A DNA stretch of 64,000 nt, taken from contig OZ025811.1 in assembly GCA_964019425.1 (NCBI GenBank), positions 806,001 to 870,000 on the forward strand. Direction: 5' to 3'. Shown piece by piece: positions 1 through 11,241 of the stretch (positions are counted from its first letter, which is position 1; every line of letters begins with the position of its first letter). The position numbers and the translations under genes were made by a program. The notes under the pieces are model-generated. The model had not been told where the DNA came from, made no database searches, and was given only the letters and a program-made list of their open reading frames with translations. The DNA comes from Flectonema sp. DT1601. Taxonomy: Eukaryota; Euglenozoa; Diplonemea; Diplonemida; Diplonemidae.

Positions 1-476
1 AAAAAAAAGGAGAAGTTTTTCAGACCACTTTTTTTTTTCTTGATCATTCAAACCTCACGGTAGTACAGGCTTGTCTTATGTTGTATGCCTTAAAAAAAAC
101 TGTCCGCAGTAAGGCGTACTTCCCACTGAGTCCCTCTCTTTTTTTTTTTGTTCTTTTTTTTTTGTGTCGTTATATGTCTTTTTGTGTATTTTGTGCTGTC
201 GTTCCCTCCCGATTTCATTTTTTTTCAGTTTTCCTTTTTCTTTCTCTTTTCTACAGCCATGTTTCCTTTTTTTTTTCATTGTCAGCTACCCCAGTGTGAT
301 AGGAAGTATGAAGGTTGTTATTGGTATCTAGTTTGTTACACTGTTTTATTCTTATTATTTCAGCAGCGAGTGAGAATTATGTATGTCGGTCAAGGGAGCA
401 GGGGAAGGCCTAAAACTAAGTACTCCACATTCAGTTTATAACAAACTTACATTCTATCATAGCCATCATAAGTAAT
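1..476 (+). promoter_or_regulatory. Upstream spacer and 5'UTR of the phosphotransferase gene
   Basis: T-rich spacer. A pyrimidine-rich stretch ends in a strong AG near 363 (ATTATTTCAG), and a weaker AG lies near 461. Either could be the 3' splice acceptor for the mRNA of the gene starting at 477. If the first is used, the leader carries a 20-codon upstream ORF beginning at the ATG at 379. Open frames before 363 are low-complexity T-tract translations and are not called. Confidence 0.45.
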
Positions 477-1820
477 ATGCCACCGTCGGTATCGCCGTTG
501 AGAGAGACATCTGGGGGTTCACCGAAATCACCACCTCGTCCTCGTCGTTACTTCTTTAGGTATCTAGGTGAGAGAGGAGTTGAGAATCTTCCGAAGTTTA
601 AGTACAGTGGTTCAGATGCAAGTTTTCTTTATCAAAAGTTTTTATCTCCGATGCTCAACGGTTGGGTTGAGACTAATAAAGTCCCAGTATGGATTCACCC
701 TAATGTTATTACGTTAACTGGACTATTAGGAATGATGATCAGCCATGTCGTAACAACTATTTACTGTCCAACATTCACAGAATCTGCTCCATGGTGGGTA
801 TGGATGTTAAACGCTGTCGCTCAATTAGTATATTGGGTACTTGATGCTTTAGATGGAAAGCAAGCAAGACGAACTGGAACATCATCACCACTTGGTCTTC
901 TTGTTGATCATGGATGTGATGCATTCAACACAACTATTGGTATGCTTAACACAGCAGCAATGATTAGAACTGGTCCTACAATAAGTCTTTTGATTCTTTG
1001 GACTGCTCCAGCAGCTGTTTTCTTCGCAGCAACCTGGGAAGAGTACTACGTTGGATCATTAGACCTTCCTGTGATAAACGGACCAAATGAAGGAGTAATT
1101 CTAGGTATATTCTTCCAACTTCTAACAGCCTACTACGGTAATGAAATGTGGGATGGAACAGTCTACGGATACACAGGAAGAACTGGTTTAATGGCATTGT
1201 TAGGAGTGTTGTCGATTTCAACAATTATTTTAAATATTTGGAATGTTGAAATGACAGTTAAGAGTATGAAAAAGGGAGAGAATCAAGAAAAATTTTCAAC
1301 TTCCCAACTTGAAGCCGGGACCTCACCAGTTGCGTTATCGCGTATCATTCCATTGTTGGCCATGCTGTCAACTGCTGTCGTGTGGGCATACTTCTCACCA
1401 ACGGATATCTTGTCGAGACATCCCAGAATTTTTATGTGGACATTGGGACTTCTGTTGTGCAAGTTAGTGATGACTATGATGGTTTCCCACCTATCAAACG
1501 ATTCGTATCATCCATTTGGAAAAACACTCGCTGGGTTTCTCGCTCTTTCCCTCCACGGATTTCTCACTTATCAATACACTGGTACTGGATCACCGGCATG
1601 GGAAGATCTCGTCTTGCACGAGCTTGCTGCTGTTGTTGTTGTTTCGTACATTCACATGGTTGTATCACTGGTATGCTGATTTTATATTATTCTTATGTCA
1701 TTATTTTATTACACAAATTAACTTACAAAAATACCACAGGTTTGGGAAATATCTACCCTGCTTGATATCCCTGTGTTTACTGTGCCTAAGGAGAATCAAG
1801 AAAGGTTAAAGAACCAATAA
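477..1820 (+). CDS. CDP-alcohol (ethanolamine/choline) phosphotransferase
   Basis: Transfers phosphoethanolamine or phosphocholine from the CDP-alcohol to diacylglycerol, the last step of the Kennedy pathway, in the ER or Golgi membrane. Seen: the CDP-alcohol phosphatidyltransferase signature DG(x)2AR(x)8G(x)3D(x)3D with D126, G127, A130, R131, G140, D144 and D148 all present, followed by several hydrophobic segments typical of the EPT1/CEPT1 family. The protein is 424 aa, normal for the family. Exon 1 is 477-1670. An intron at 1671-1739 (GTATGC...CCACAG, 69 bp) is required to continue the frame to a TAA at 1818-1820; without it the frame stops two codons later. The intron sits only 26 codons before the end. 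Ethanolamine versus choline preference cannot be told from sequence. Confidence 0.9.
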
Positions 1821-3800
1821 AGCTCCTTGTGTAGGAATCAGAACCTACTTATGTCGATGGCGACGACGTCTTTTGTGTAGCGTAGTGCTGCTAGGTCGTT
1901 GTATCTCTTGTGTGCAACACGACGAACGAAGGAAAAAAAAAAAAAAAAAAAGTGTTTTTTGAAACATTGTATTTATCAAAATGCGGCTGAAGCACATCAA
2001 AAATTGAATTAAAAAAAAACGCGGTTAGCGTTTTTAAGTTAAAACGTAGAAATAGTGGAGCGTGGGAAAAAAGAACGAAAGAAAACTTCCCATTTTATTT
2101 GGGCGTTTTTCACACACTGTAACCTCCCTCTTTTTCACCTCCTTTGTGGGTATTGATAGTTGAAATTTTCGTAATACAACTTAGTTTGCAGACCCAGAGA
2201 GATCTACGACTGCGTTGACTAATTTTTGCAGCTTTTTTTCCCTTCTTTTTTTTGGAAAAAAAAGCAAAAAAAAAAAAAAAAAAAGTGTCACCTTTTCTCG
2301 ATAGTCGCAGTCTTCTTTCAATCTTTCAAGTATATCTGTACTTCTTATCAACTTATATTATTGTTGTCATTCCTTTATACAGAAGCGTAATCTAGTTGAC
2401 GTGGTCACACCCCTCCGCTGTAAATTGTAAACCAACTGATTAATAAATCTTTTTTGTTTTTCCCTTTGGGAAGTAAACACACAATTGGGAGTTTTCCCTT
2501 TTTTCTTCGCAAAAGATCATTTTTTTAATAAAACAAAACAAAAAGTATCAGATTACTCACTTTTTTTTCCCGTGTTTTTTTTTTTTTTTTTTCTTAATCG
2601 CGAGTGTTAACACGTATTGTTCATTTTTTTATTTTTTTTTATAAAAATTATAAGTTTCTTATTCAGACGGCTTGCTGTTTACGTTAATAATCCTTCAATA
2701 CTTAAGTGTATTATATTTCGCACAGAAGCCCATCATTGCTAAGTTGGTATTCAAAAAAGAAGTAATACATTGATTACCACAGGCAGTTTTTTTTTTTTTT
2801 TTTTTCTTTTGCATCAAATGTCTTCTTGAGTGCACCCAAGCTCAAGAAACTGACGCACCTTGCTTTCGGTACAATATTTAAAAAAAAAAAAAAAAAAAAA
2901 AAAAATTATAAGAATTGTTTGCAAGAATACATCGTTTCTTCCCTCCAAAGAAAAAAAAGGTTCGCAATACTGCAAATTCTTTTTTTCCTTTTTAAAAAAT
3001 AAAAATCTTCTTTCACAGCCGACATTGTTTGGCAGTTTTTTAGTTAAGAAGTTCAAACGCACACTCCTACCTTATAGAAGAAGGGGAAAAAAAGAAGAAA
3101 AAATCATTACTCATGGTTGTAGGGCCCATAAGAAATATAGGCTCAATATAGTTTTGCACTTGTTGTTAAGTCTACATAAAACGCACTGTTTGATGTAAGT
3201 CACGCAACAGACAGGATGGGGAATGCCCCTAGTCCATTTTTTTTTTTTTTTTCAATTTCAGCCAAATTTTTCGTGGTAACGAATAACGTTTAGCTTTCAA
3301 GTATTCAGGAGCCTTGGGGGTACTTTTTTCTTTTGTAGTCACAAAGAAGAAAAAAAAAAGTAAGCTAAAAAAAACAAACAAAGAAAAAAAATATATGTCT
3401 ACTACGTGATGGTACATCATAAAAAAGAAGAAACAGAGTGAAGAAGAAAAAAAAAAAAAAAAAAAAAATAGGAATATTTTACCCATCAAAGTATCTGTTT
3501 GTTGTTGTTGTTGTTTTTTTTCTTTTTTTTCCCTAAAATCTCCCTTAGCGCCATTGCTCTCTGTAAGGGAATAATCGGTAAGCTACTCAAAGGGCTACAA
3601 TTATTTAAAAATAGAAACGATTCTACAATTTTTTCGTTTCTCGACATTTGATTATATAAAGTGACGAATTCCATTCCTATGAAAAAAATTACTAATTCAA
3701 AATTACAGGAATCTTTTGTTTTTATAAATATTTTTGTACCGCTTAAGAATATTTAATCTCTTCTACAGGTTGGGAAAGGTTTGCAATTATTCAAACAAAC
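1821..3800. other. Intergenic, homopolymer-rich, no gene seen
   Basis: About 2 kb with no credible coding frame. It contains many A or T runs, for example A26 at 2880-2905 and T or A runs near 1933, 2264, 2573, 2788, 3235 and 3450. Open frames here translate homopolymers. A pyrimidine-rich AG (CTCTTCTACAG, ending 3768) is the likely splice acceptor for the next gene, 32 nt before its ATG. Confidence 0.6.
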
Positions 3801-5804
3801 ATGGGAGATGGCTCTTGGGAGGCAGCGAGCCCAATAATAGAATCTGCCTCTTCTTCAAGTTCATTAGCAAGCGATGGAGGGGGAGGTGGAGATGGAGTAA
3901 CAATAGCATTTGAGGAGCTGTGGCTTAAAAAATCTGGGAAAACTGTGTTGCGAGACCTCTGTGGGATTATGCGTGCGGGGAAAGTCACAGGTATACTAGC
4001 AGCGGAAAAAGGAGGTGCTGATGAGTTGATGAAATGTATTTCTGGATACTTACCAGTCACAGATGGTCGAATCTACGCTAACGGACTTCCTATAGAAGCA
4101 TCCCTGTACAGAAAAAGAGTTGGATACGTAGCTAAACACAAAGTTGACAGGCTGTCACTTACTGTACGTCAAAGTCTTCTGTTTGCTTACTACATGAAGA
4201 CGAGACAACCAAAAGTTGCTCCTCGACAAACACTCGAAGACCAACGTCTCGGTCCAGAAGAAAACATTGACTGTCCAAACTGTGGTAATGTAACTGATTG
4301 TGAAACAATTTGCTTTGTGTGTGGATGTATGTTAGAAGGATGGAGGCTAGCTGCTAAAGTTGTTGGTCTGAAGGAAGTTGGTCATCTACTGCTATCGAGT
4401 GCATCTGAAGAAGTTAGAAAACGAGTTTCAATTGCGGCAGAATTACTTCACCTTCCAAAAGTGTTATTCTTAGAAGTTCCAACGATACAACTGGACCTAC
4501 CAGCTGCATTACGACTAATGAAGATGCTTAGATCAATGGCATTTGAGTACAGAATGACAGTCATACTGACATTATCTCAGCCTAGAAGACCTCTCTTTGA
4601 TTTACTTGATGATGTGGTGCTTCTAGATGAGGGAAATCTTGCTTTTAGTGGTAAAGCTGTTGGAGTTCTTTCGTATTTTCAATCACAGAATCATGATGTC
4701 GATGAATTCGATTGTCCTTCTGATTATTTTTTAGACATTTCTTGTGAATCTGGAAACACTAACAACTCATCACCAACGCCTCTTGCTGTTGAATATAAAG
4801 AATCTGAACACTACGAGCAGTTGACTGAATCGATACTCGAATACTATCAGGAGGCTTACTGCAATATAACCCCTGGGATCTCTGACATGTCAGCACCGTC
4901 TACGAGAACAAGATTATTTTATTTGCTGTATTTCAAACTCGTTGGTATGAAAAACGAATGGAAATCGGGATTAGCGATGCTTTCATTGGTTTGTTTTCTT
5001 GGTATCCTCGCTGGTTTAGTTTACAGTCAGCAAGGCAAACAGTCTGAGTTACAAAATACTGTTGGTATGATGTTCTTTATATTGTCTGCTCTGATGTTGG
5101 GAAATCTAAATTCAGCATCAGAATTCGTAAGCAGAAGACCAGCCGTTCAACACGAAGTCGCTGCCGGATACTACAATACTATAGAATATATTACTGCATT
5201 GTGTATTGTTGATATATTGTTGGTGAGGGGATCGTTGACTGTTTTTTTTGGTTTTCTTGCATACTTTTTAATGGGTTTTGACTTCATTCACACAGTACAG
5301 GAAGGTCTTGATGAACACGATCGAGCTGCGTTTGGTATGCTCTGTGTCTGCATGGCTCTTACCCAATTACCATTCTCAATGCTTGCACTGCTTGTTGGTT
5401 CTCTATCGCCAAACTCTGTTATCGCACAGTATGTTATGATTGTTATATTTACGGTGTTTGTGGCATTTGGTGGTTTGTTTATCAATGCTTCAACTCTCCC
5501 TGCTCCCTTCTCTTCACTTCAGTGGATTAGTATTTTACGATTGTCTTATGAGTCTCTTCTAATTAGTGAAATCAAAGGAAAGGAATTCGGATGTGAGACA
5601 CCATCTCCAGCTCCATCCTTAGACGTCTCTTTCATAAACTCCTCACGTACAAAGTGTAGTACAGGAGATGAGTATTTAGCATTACAAGGATTTCATGACG
5701 AAGCGATGTGGAGAAATATTCAAATCCTGTTGGGACTTTCAGCAGCGTATCTGATTCTTGCATCATTCGCAATGTGGTATAAGCGACCACGGTACCGATG
5801 GTAA
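3801..5804 (+). CDS. ABCG-type half-transporter with degenerate ATPase and inserted zinc ribbon
   Basis: 667 aa. The N-terminal half follows the ABCG (White/WBC) nucleotide-binding fold and the C-terminal half (about 375-665) is an ABC-2 membrane domain with several hydrophobic helices. Family members export lipids, sterols or small molecules as dimers. Almost every ATPase motif is altered. The Walker A position reads AAEKGGADEL near 68-76, with no GxxGxGKS. The Q-loop region reads YVAKHK. The signature reads SASEEVRKR instead of SGGERKR. Walker B reads LFLEVPTIQLD (222-232) instead of LFLDEPTSGLD. The H-loop His is Ser259. Residues 158-176 carry CPNC...CFVCGC, a zinc-ribbon-like insertion between Q-loop and signature. 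It is one uninterrupted frame of normal length, so it is probably a functional non-hydrolysing partner or regulator rather than a decayed gene. Confidence 0.85.
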   Translation: MGDGSWEAASPIIESASSSSSLASDGGGGGDGVTIAFEELWLKKSGKTVLRDLCGIMRAGKVTGILAAEKGGADELMKCISGYLPVTDGRIYANGLPIEASLYRKRVGYVAKHKVDRLSLTVRQSLLFAYYMKTRQPKVAPRQTLEDQRLGPEENIDCPNCGNVTDCETICFVCGCMLEGWRLAAKVVGLKEVGHLLLSSASEEVRKRVSIAAELLHLPKVLFLEVPTIQLDLPAALRLMKMLRSMAFEYRMTVILTLSQPRRPLFDLLDDVVLLDEGNLAFSGKAVGVLSYFQSQNHDVDEFDCPSDYFLDISCESGNTNNSSPTPLAVEYKESEHYEQLTESILEYYQEAYCNITPGISDMSAPSTRTRLFYLLYFKLVGMKNEWKSGLAMLSLVCFLGILAGLVYSQQGKQSELQNTVGMMFFILSALMLGNLNSASEFVSRRPAVQHEVAAGYYNTIEYITALCIVDILLVRGSLTVFFGFLAYFLMGFDFIHTVQEGLDEHDRAAFGMLCVCMALTQLPFSMLALLVGSLSPNSVIAQYVMIVIFTVFVAFGGLFINASTLPAPFSSLQWISILRLSYESLLISEIKGKEFGCETPSPAPSLDVSFINSSRTKCSTGDEYLALQGFHDEAMWRNIQILLGLSAAYLILASFAMWYKRPRYRW

Positions 5805-6042
5805 CTGGTCTTCATGTTATTTATTACTGTTTCGATTTCAACATTAAAAGATTTGTCCGTTCAAAGCGGCCTAATCTCTTCAGGTGTGTTTTAATATCGT
5901 GTGTTCCGATTACCATATTTCGTTGTAATCAAAATAAAAAAAAAGCTGCTTTTTGTTCTAAAACTATACTCTTTGTGTGTTTTATAAAATGTTATTTTCC
6001 GAAAGGGTTTTCATCGACGAGATAAAAAAAAATAATAATAAA

Positions 6043-7548
6043 ATGGGTGTGCAACTACCCGTAGTAGAGAGTGATGTCAAGGAGCTATGTATGATGAATT
6101 CCGAGTTTATTGAGAAAATGACTAAAGCCGGTAACGGTGCTACCGGTGCCTGTGCATCATTCGTTCAAAATTTCGACAAACTACCAATTTCAGCGTGGGC
6201 AATTGATGAGAAGACAGGAGACTGGGAGACCAAGGCCAAAGAGAGACGTCAGAAAGTTGCAGTTGACAAGTTAAACGGAATATGTCACGAAATATATCGT
6301 CAAGTCGACATCCTTTTAAAAGCCGCCAAGAGATACGAAGTATCTCTCGAAGAGGCAAAATGCTGGGAGATCCTCGGAGAAGCAAACTGGGACATGGAGA
6401 AGGCTCAAGAAATCGCGAAGGTTCCTAAATTTGGTTCAAAACCAATGCTTCGGGAACCAGACTTTGCAGAAAGAGAATTCAAAGCTGCAGCTCTTCTAAA
6501 TGAGAATCGTGGATACCTCGGAAAGGCTGGAGAAGAACCATTCACACTATCACAAGAATTCTTAAAGATTGTAGGAACTGATAAATACAACGAACCAGCA
6601 AAACTCGTACCAATCGTCGACTGCGATGATGACGAGAAAACTACAAAAGATACCAAAAGAGTTATCGTTTTAGACTGTGTTAGAACCTTTGCTTGTGAAG
6701 ACCATCGTAAGAAATTAGAGCAGTTCTTATACGGATGTTCAGTTGAATTTGGTGACTACCAACAAGGTATGGCTCACGTATCAGGTTTACTGTTGTTGAC
6801 TTTGTCTGAAAACGAGGCGATTCGAATTATTAGAAAATTCAACAACGAGATTATCCCTGGACACTGGAAACACGAGTCTACTCCGTTCGGTTCAAACAGT
6901 TACGTTCTATTCCATGTTATTGATAAACATTTACCAGAGATTAACGCACACTTTGGCACTGTTAGATTGTACCCAGAAATGTACACAAGAAAGTGGTTCT
7001 GTGGACTGGCAATGCACGCACTTGATGTCCAACTGGTGTACAAATTCTGGAAGCAACTTCTCACCAGAGGATTTGAATACCTGATCAGTTTTGGTATGGC
7101 CGTATTAACTCACTTTAAGGAAAGACTTTTAGAAACTGATAACATCGCTGAAATGCTTAACGTCGTCGCTTTGTTTGAAACAGCTGGAGTTACATTTGAA
7201 GATCAAGTAGCTATCCTCGATATCGCAAGTAGTACTGACTTCACTGCAGATATTGGAACTGGAAACGACCTTGAAGAACTTCGTAAACAACTTTATGAAA
7301 AGCATCTCAAGGAACGAATGGAAAGAGGAAAACAAGAAGTTGAAGAGGAAGAAGATGAATGCCAGATGTGTGATGACGGTATGTACTCCCTTTTGATTTC
7401 TTTCATCTATGCATTGCAATAGTCAAATCAAAAAAATAATAAAACAGGTGTTGCCCGCTGGGTAGACGAAGATGAAGACGGTGCTCTCATCTGCGATGAT
7501 TGCAAGATCAAATACGAAGCTCTCGGCCACACCATTGAAGCATGGTAA
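6043..7548 (+). CDS. TBC-domain Rab GTPase-activating protein
   Basis: Likely accelerates GTP hydrolysis by a Rab GTPase in membrane traffic. Seen: both dual-finger motifs of an active TBC domain, IxxDxxRT at residues 208-215 (Arg finger R214) and YxQG at 239-242 (Gln finger Q241), followed by typical TBC helices to about 380. The C-terminus has two CxxC pairs (CQMC, then CDDC after the intron), suggesting a small zinc-binding tail. Exon 1 is 6043-7378, intron 7379-7447 (GTATGT...AAAACAG), exon 2 7448-7548; total 478 aa. The intron joins phase-1 ends exactly and lies 33 codons from the stop. Start chosen at the ATG preceded by an A-rich leader; an in-frame ATG at 5989 would add 18 residues and is less likely. 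Confidence 0.88.
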
Positions 7549-8416
7549 AAAGCTTCTAACTGTCTAATTGTTTATTCTGCTTCGTTGTAACTGTTTCACG
7601 TCTTCATTTCATATTTTTTTTCATTCCCCTGAACTTCAACTTGGATGTTACCAGGGGACGCAACAGACTAATTCAATGTGGGTGTTGTACCTCTATTTAT
7701 TACTTGTTAGCAAACAAGCATACAGATACTGCTTCGCCAATCAGGCGAACAGCACGCCTCTATCTACAAATATTCACCGAAAATTATTATTTACTTTGCT
7801 CGCACACAAAATTTGCCCCGTTCGGTTAACGGAAGATAACAATTTTTTTTTAAGTAACTTACTTTTTTTTAAGACGAGCAAAAAAATTAAAAAAAAAAAA
7901 AAAAAAAAATGCCTCTCGTTATGGGTGGCGGGTAGTAATATATTTTTCTTTTTTTTTTTTTTTTCTTGTAAAACGATTTCTCTCTAAAGTTTTGCTGAAG
8001 AGATTCTTCAAGGAGTCTTCACAGTAAAAAAGTGCTTAGTACTGGGGGGAGGGAATCAAAAAAAGAAAATTGAAAAATTGGAAAGACTGGAAAAAAAATG
8101 AAATGACAAAAGAAAAAGAAGGAAAAAATTAAAAAAAGAGAACAACAAAAAACAATGAATGACATCTCCTAGTCGTTACTCTCACATGCGGGATGTTATC
8201 GGCCTTTTTACATTATCAGGTAGGAGGAATGTGTCTTCTTTTTACTATCAAATAGGTACTTTTGATCATTTGTTTAAAACAAAATAACAACACACTCTAA
8301 CAGGCATCAAACTAATAATTGAATGACCAAAAAAAAAGGGACCACTACTAGTGTGGAAAACTGATATCTCTGTGTTACGTTTTTAAAATCTCTCTCCAAG
8401 GGAAAATAATAAAATA
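7549..8416. other. Intergenic, no gene seen
   Basis: Holds A and T runs near 7886-7908 and 7950-7964 and a purine-rich tract around 8050-8150. Open frames are low-complexity. The spacer ends with a pyrimidine-rich AG at 8400 (ATCTCTCTCCAAG), 16 nt before the next ATG. Confidence 0.55.
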
Positions 8417-9259
8417 ATGTCGTGGCGGGAACTTCAGGAAATTGATTTTGAAAATTTCAGTGTTGAGCAATTCAGTGATTTATGTTATAAGTTAGAACCC
8501 TTTGCTGTAAAGGGAATGACGTTAGATTCAAAGTTATTATGGAGTAATACTAAATCTATTGCGGAACTCGGAGGTGATGAACAAGCTGAAATATCATTTT
8601 ATACCAAAAGTTGTATTGGAACACGAGATCCCACAGCTTCAGTTGTCACCGATGTTTCAGTTGCTAACGGAATGTCTATGCTAACTGACCTTCCAGAAGC
8701 TGCAGAGGCAGCTTATGTTAAGTGGGGACTTCCTTCATCGATTGCAGAAGCAATTCCGTTCGCATCTCTTTTTATGAGATCGCAGCAGTCAACTGCTGAT
8801 CTTCCACTTCTTATAGCACCTGGTAGATCTTATTCATGGATGTATGCTGGTACGAAAGGGAGTGGAAGTAAAACACATATTGATATCCTAAACACCTCTG
8901 CTTGGTTATATTTAGTAACTGGTTCTAAAAAGTGGCTTGTTGCTAAAGGTCACGACTGGTCTACCCTCACCAACAACGGCAAAACAACTCCAGACCTGTT
9001 CTCAATTCATCACAACAATGAAACTGTTGATGGAATTGAGATATATGAATATACTCAAAAACCTGGAACAGCTATTTTTATACCACCAAAGTGTCTTCAC
9101 TCTGTAGTAAATGAAGAACAGTCAGTGTCACTGACTCAGAATTTCGTACACCCGACTACTATGTCATACTGGGAAGCCTCAATAAGGGAAATGATGAACA
9201 TAACTGACGCTTCCACTACTGAAGAGGTCGTTGCTGAGTCTGGTAACCTATCAGGATAA
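8417..9259 (+). CDS. JmjC/cupin-8 Fe(II) 2-oxoglutarate oxygenase
   Basis: Predicted hydroxylase or demethylase of the JmjC fold, similar in layout to JMJD4/JMJD6-type proteins. Seen: the iron facial triad HxD...H, as H154-I-D156 and H228 in 'IPPKCLHSV', within a double-stranded beta-helix pattern (residues about 130-250), preceded by the small N-terminal helical region usual for the family. A Lys at 171/172 lies where 2-oxoglutarate-binding residues occur. 280 aa, no intron, no targeting signal evident. Substrate (protein side chain, histone or tRNA base) cannot be told from sequence. Neighbours give no functional hint. Confidence 0.8.
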   Translation: MSWRELQEIDFENFSVEQFSDLCYKLEPFAVKGMTLDSKLLWSNTKSIAELGGDEQAEISFYTKSCIGTRDPTASVVTDVSVANGMSMLTDLPEAAEAAYVKWGLPSSIAEAIPFASLFMRSQQSTADLPLLIAPGRSYSWMYAGTKGSGSKTHIDILNTSAWLYLVTGSKKWLVAKGHDWSTLTNNGKTTPDLFSIHHNNETVDGIEIYEYTQKPGTAIFIPPKCLHSVVNEEQSVSLTQNFVHPTTMSYWEASIREMMNITDASTTEEVVAESGNLSG

Positions 9260-9618
9260 CTTCTTGTAGTGTTACTGAGCAGTTAACCGTTTGTTTTCTA
9301 ATCTGATTCGCCACAATTGAGTATTTGTGAGTGAACCCAGCATGCTGCTGTTGGCCTGCGTTAATAACATTCCCCCTTCTTGTTCTTTTGCAGTGATTTT
9401 GTTTATACAAAACCTGCATAGAATTTAATTTAATTATTCCCTCCTTAAAGAAACCTACCGTCTGACGATTGTGATCTTAATTTTATATTTTCTATTCAGG
9501 TACAAGACTATCTTTAGTGTGAGAGGTTTATCAGATGGCTGTCGTTAAATTGTTATTTTATTTCACCCCTCCAGTTTTTTTCTTTTGAAAGTATTACTCA
9601 AACACAAACACTACTATA
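9260..9618. other. Intergenic, no gene seen
   Basis: 359 bases between co-oriented genes. A pyrimidine stretch with CTCCAG near 9573 and another AG near 9590 are candidate splice acceptors for the next gene. Confidence 0.5.
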
Positions 9619-11241
9619 ATGATTAGAGGATGTCTTAGTAGAGGGATGAGAATGATGAGTTCTGAACCACAAAAACTAGTGATATTTGACACTACTTTAA
9701 GAGATGGAGAACAGTCACCAGGATGCACATTAAACACACAGGAAAAGCTTGCCATTGCTAGACAGCTAAGTAAGTTGGGTGTTGATGTTTGTGAGGCTGG
9801 ATTTCCAATCGCCAGTGATGGTGATTTCGATGCCGTCAGTAGAATTGCTGAAGAAATTGGACCACTAACTGAAGACAGACTAGACGGTACTACGATGACT
9901 ATCTGTGGTCTATCACGTGCTACAGAGAAGGATATCAAAAGATGCTACGATGCTGTGGAAGCAGCTCCTCGTCACAGAATCCACACCTTCCTCGCTACAT
10001 CAGACATTCACTTAAAACACAAGTTAAACATTGACAGAGCTGAGTGTGTTAAGAGAGCTGTTGCTGCTGTTGCTTACGCTCGTTCCCTTTGCGACGATGT
10101 TGAATTCTCACCTGAAGATGCCGGCAGAACCGATCCTGACTTCCTCTGTGAAGTCTTACACGCAGTTATCGAAGCTGGTGCGACAACTCTAAATATTCCT
10201 GACACTGTTGGTTACAATACACCTGATATGTATGGATCTAAGATTAGACATTTAATCGCCAATACAAAGGGTGCTGAGAAGGCAATCTTTTCAACCCACT
10301 GTCACAATGACTTGGGTATGGCTACAGCGAATACCTTAGCAGGTGTTGTAAACGGATGCAGACAAGTTGAAGTAACGATAAACGGGATTGGTGAGCGTGC
10401 GGGTAACACTTCCCTCGAGGAGATTGCAATGATTGTTGATCTTCACAAGGATTTGAACTTGAGCACTTCAATTAATACCGAACAGATCTACAGATCTTCA
10501 CAAATGGTAACAGCTCTAACAGGTATGCCTGTCCAAGCCAACAAAGCCGTTGTTGGAGCCAATGCATTTGCTCATGAATCAGGAATCCATCAAGATGGTA
10601 TGTTGAAGAACAGAGAAACTTATGAAATCATGACACCAAAAAAGGTTGGAATGAACACTACTTTAGTAATGGGAAAGCACTCTGGTCGTAATGCATTCTT
10701 CACAAAGTTGGAAGAGTTAGGACACGGAGGATTGGAGGAGTCAGCTAGAAAAGATTTGTTTAAAAAGTTTAAAGACTTGGCAGATCAGAAGAAGGTCATC
10801 ACTGAAAGTGATATCCTTGCGATGGTTTCTGAAAGTTTTTCGAGAATTGAAGAGTTCTTTGAGATCAAGCATCTGCAATTGAGTGCTGGTGCACTGAACA
10901 CAGCAACACTAGAAGTATTGAACAAAGAGACTGAAGAAACTGTTGTCGATGCAGCAACAGGAAATGGACCTGTTGACGCTATTGTCCAAGCGATTAACAG
11001 AATCACAAACACAACTGGTGTGACTATGAAATCATACGAAGTAAAATCCGTATCACAAAATGACAGTGACAGCATGGGTGAAGTTATTATTAGGGTTAAA
11101 ATAGATGATTCTGAAACCACTATCATGGGACGTGGCCTTGATGTTGACATCTTAAAGGCATCCGGGAAAGCATACATGAATGCTATCAATAAAATCAAAT
11201 CTGATATCCCTGTTCCAAAGTTTATCGCCAATACTCCTTAA
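9619..11241 (+). CDS. leuA: 2-isopropylmalate synthase (bacterial-type LeuA)
   Basis: Condenses acetyl-CoA with 2-oxoisovalerate, the first committed step of leucine synthesis. 540 aa, the usual length. Seen: the HMGL-like TIM barrel with the substrate/metal motif TTLRDGEQ (25-32), metal ligands in STHCHNDLG (about residue 226), the conserved GIGERAGN and HESGIHQDGML segments (the last near residue 318), and a C-terminal LeuA regulatory/dimer domain (about 400-535) ending GRGLDVDILKASGKAYMNAIN, where leucine feedback inhibition acts in relatives. The residues preceding SSEPQ are basic and Met-rich, so a mitochondrial presequence is possible. Citramalate or homocitrate synthase are alternatives, but the motifs fit LeuA best. 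Its bacterial resemblance may reflect gene transfer or an organelle origin. No intron. Confidence 0.9.
   Translation: MIRGCLSRGMRMMSSEPQKLVIFDTTLRDGEQSPGCTLNTQEKLAIARQLSKLGVDVCEAGFPIASDGDFDAVSRIAEEIGPLTEDRLDGTTMTICGLSRATEKDIKRCYDAVEAAPRHRIHTFLATSDIHLKHKLNIDRAECVKRAVAAVAYARSLCDDVEFSPEDAGRTDPDFLCEVLHAVIEAGATTLNIPDTVGYNTPDMYGSKIRHLIANTKGAEKAIFSTHCHNDLGMATANTLAGVVNGCRQVEVTINGIGERAGNTSLEEIAMIVDLHKDLNLSTSINTEQIYRSSQMVTALTGMPVQANKAVVGANAFAHESGIHQDGMLKNRETYEIMTPKKVGMNTTLVMGKHSGRNAFFTKLEELGHGGLEESARKDLFKKFKDLADQKKVITESDILAMVSESFSRIEEFFEIKHLQLSAGALNTATLEVLNKETEETVVDAATGNGPVDAIVQAINRITNTTGVTMKSYEVKSVSQNDSDSMGEVIIRVKIDDSETTIMGRGLDVDILKASGKAYMNAINKIKSDIPVPKFIANTP

Noticed and set aside
2860-3198. Open frame of 112 codons with Lys runs
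   Set aside because: It translates an A26 tract and other homopolymers, has no conserved-looking segment and starts without a nearby acceptor.
8190-8240. U2 snRNA-like string TATCGGCCTTTTT
   Set aside because: The rest of the U2 5' region (GGCTAAGATCA and branch-site pairing segment) is absent.
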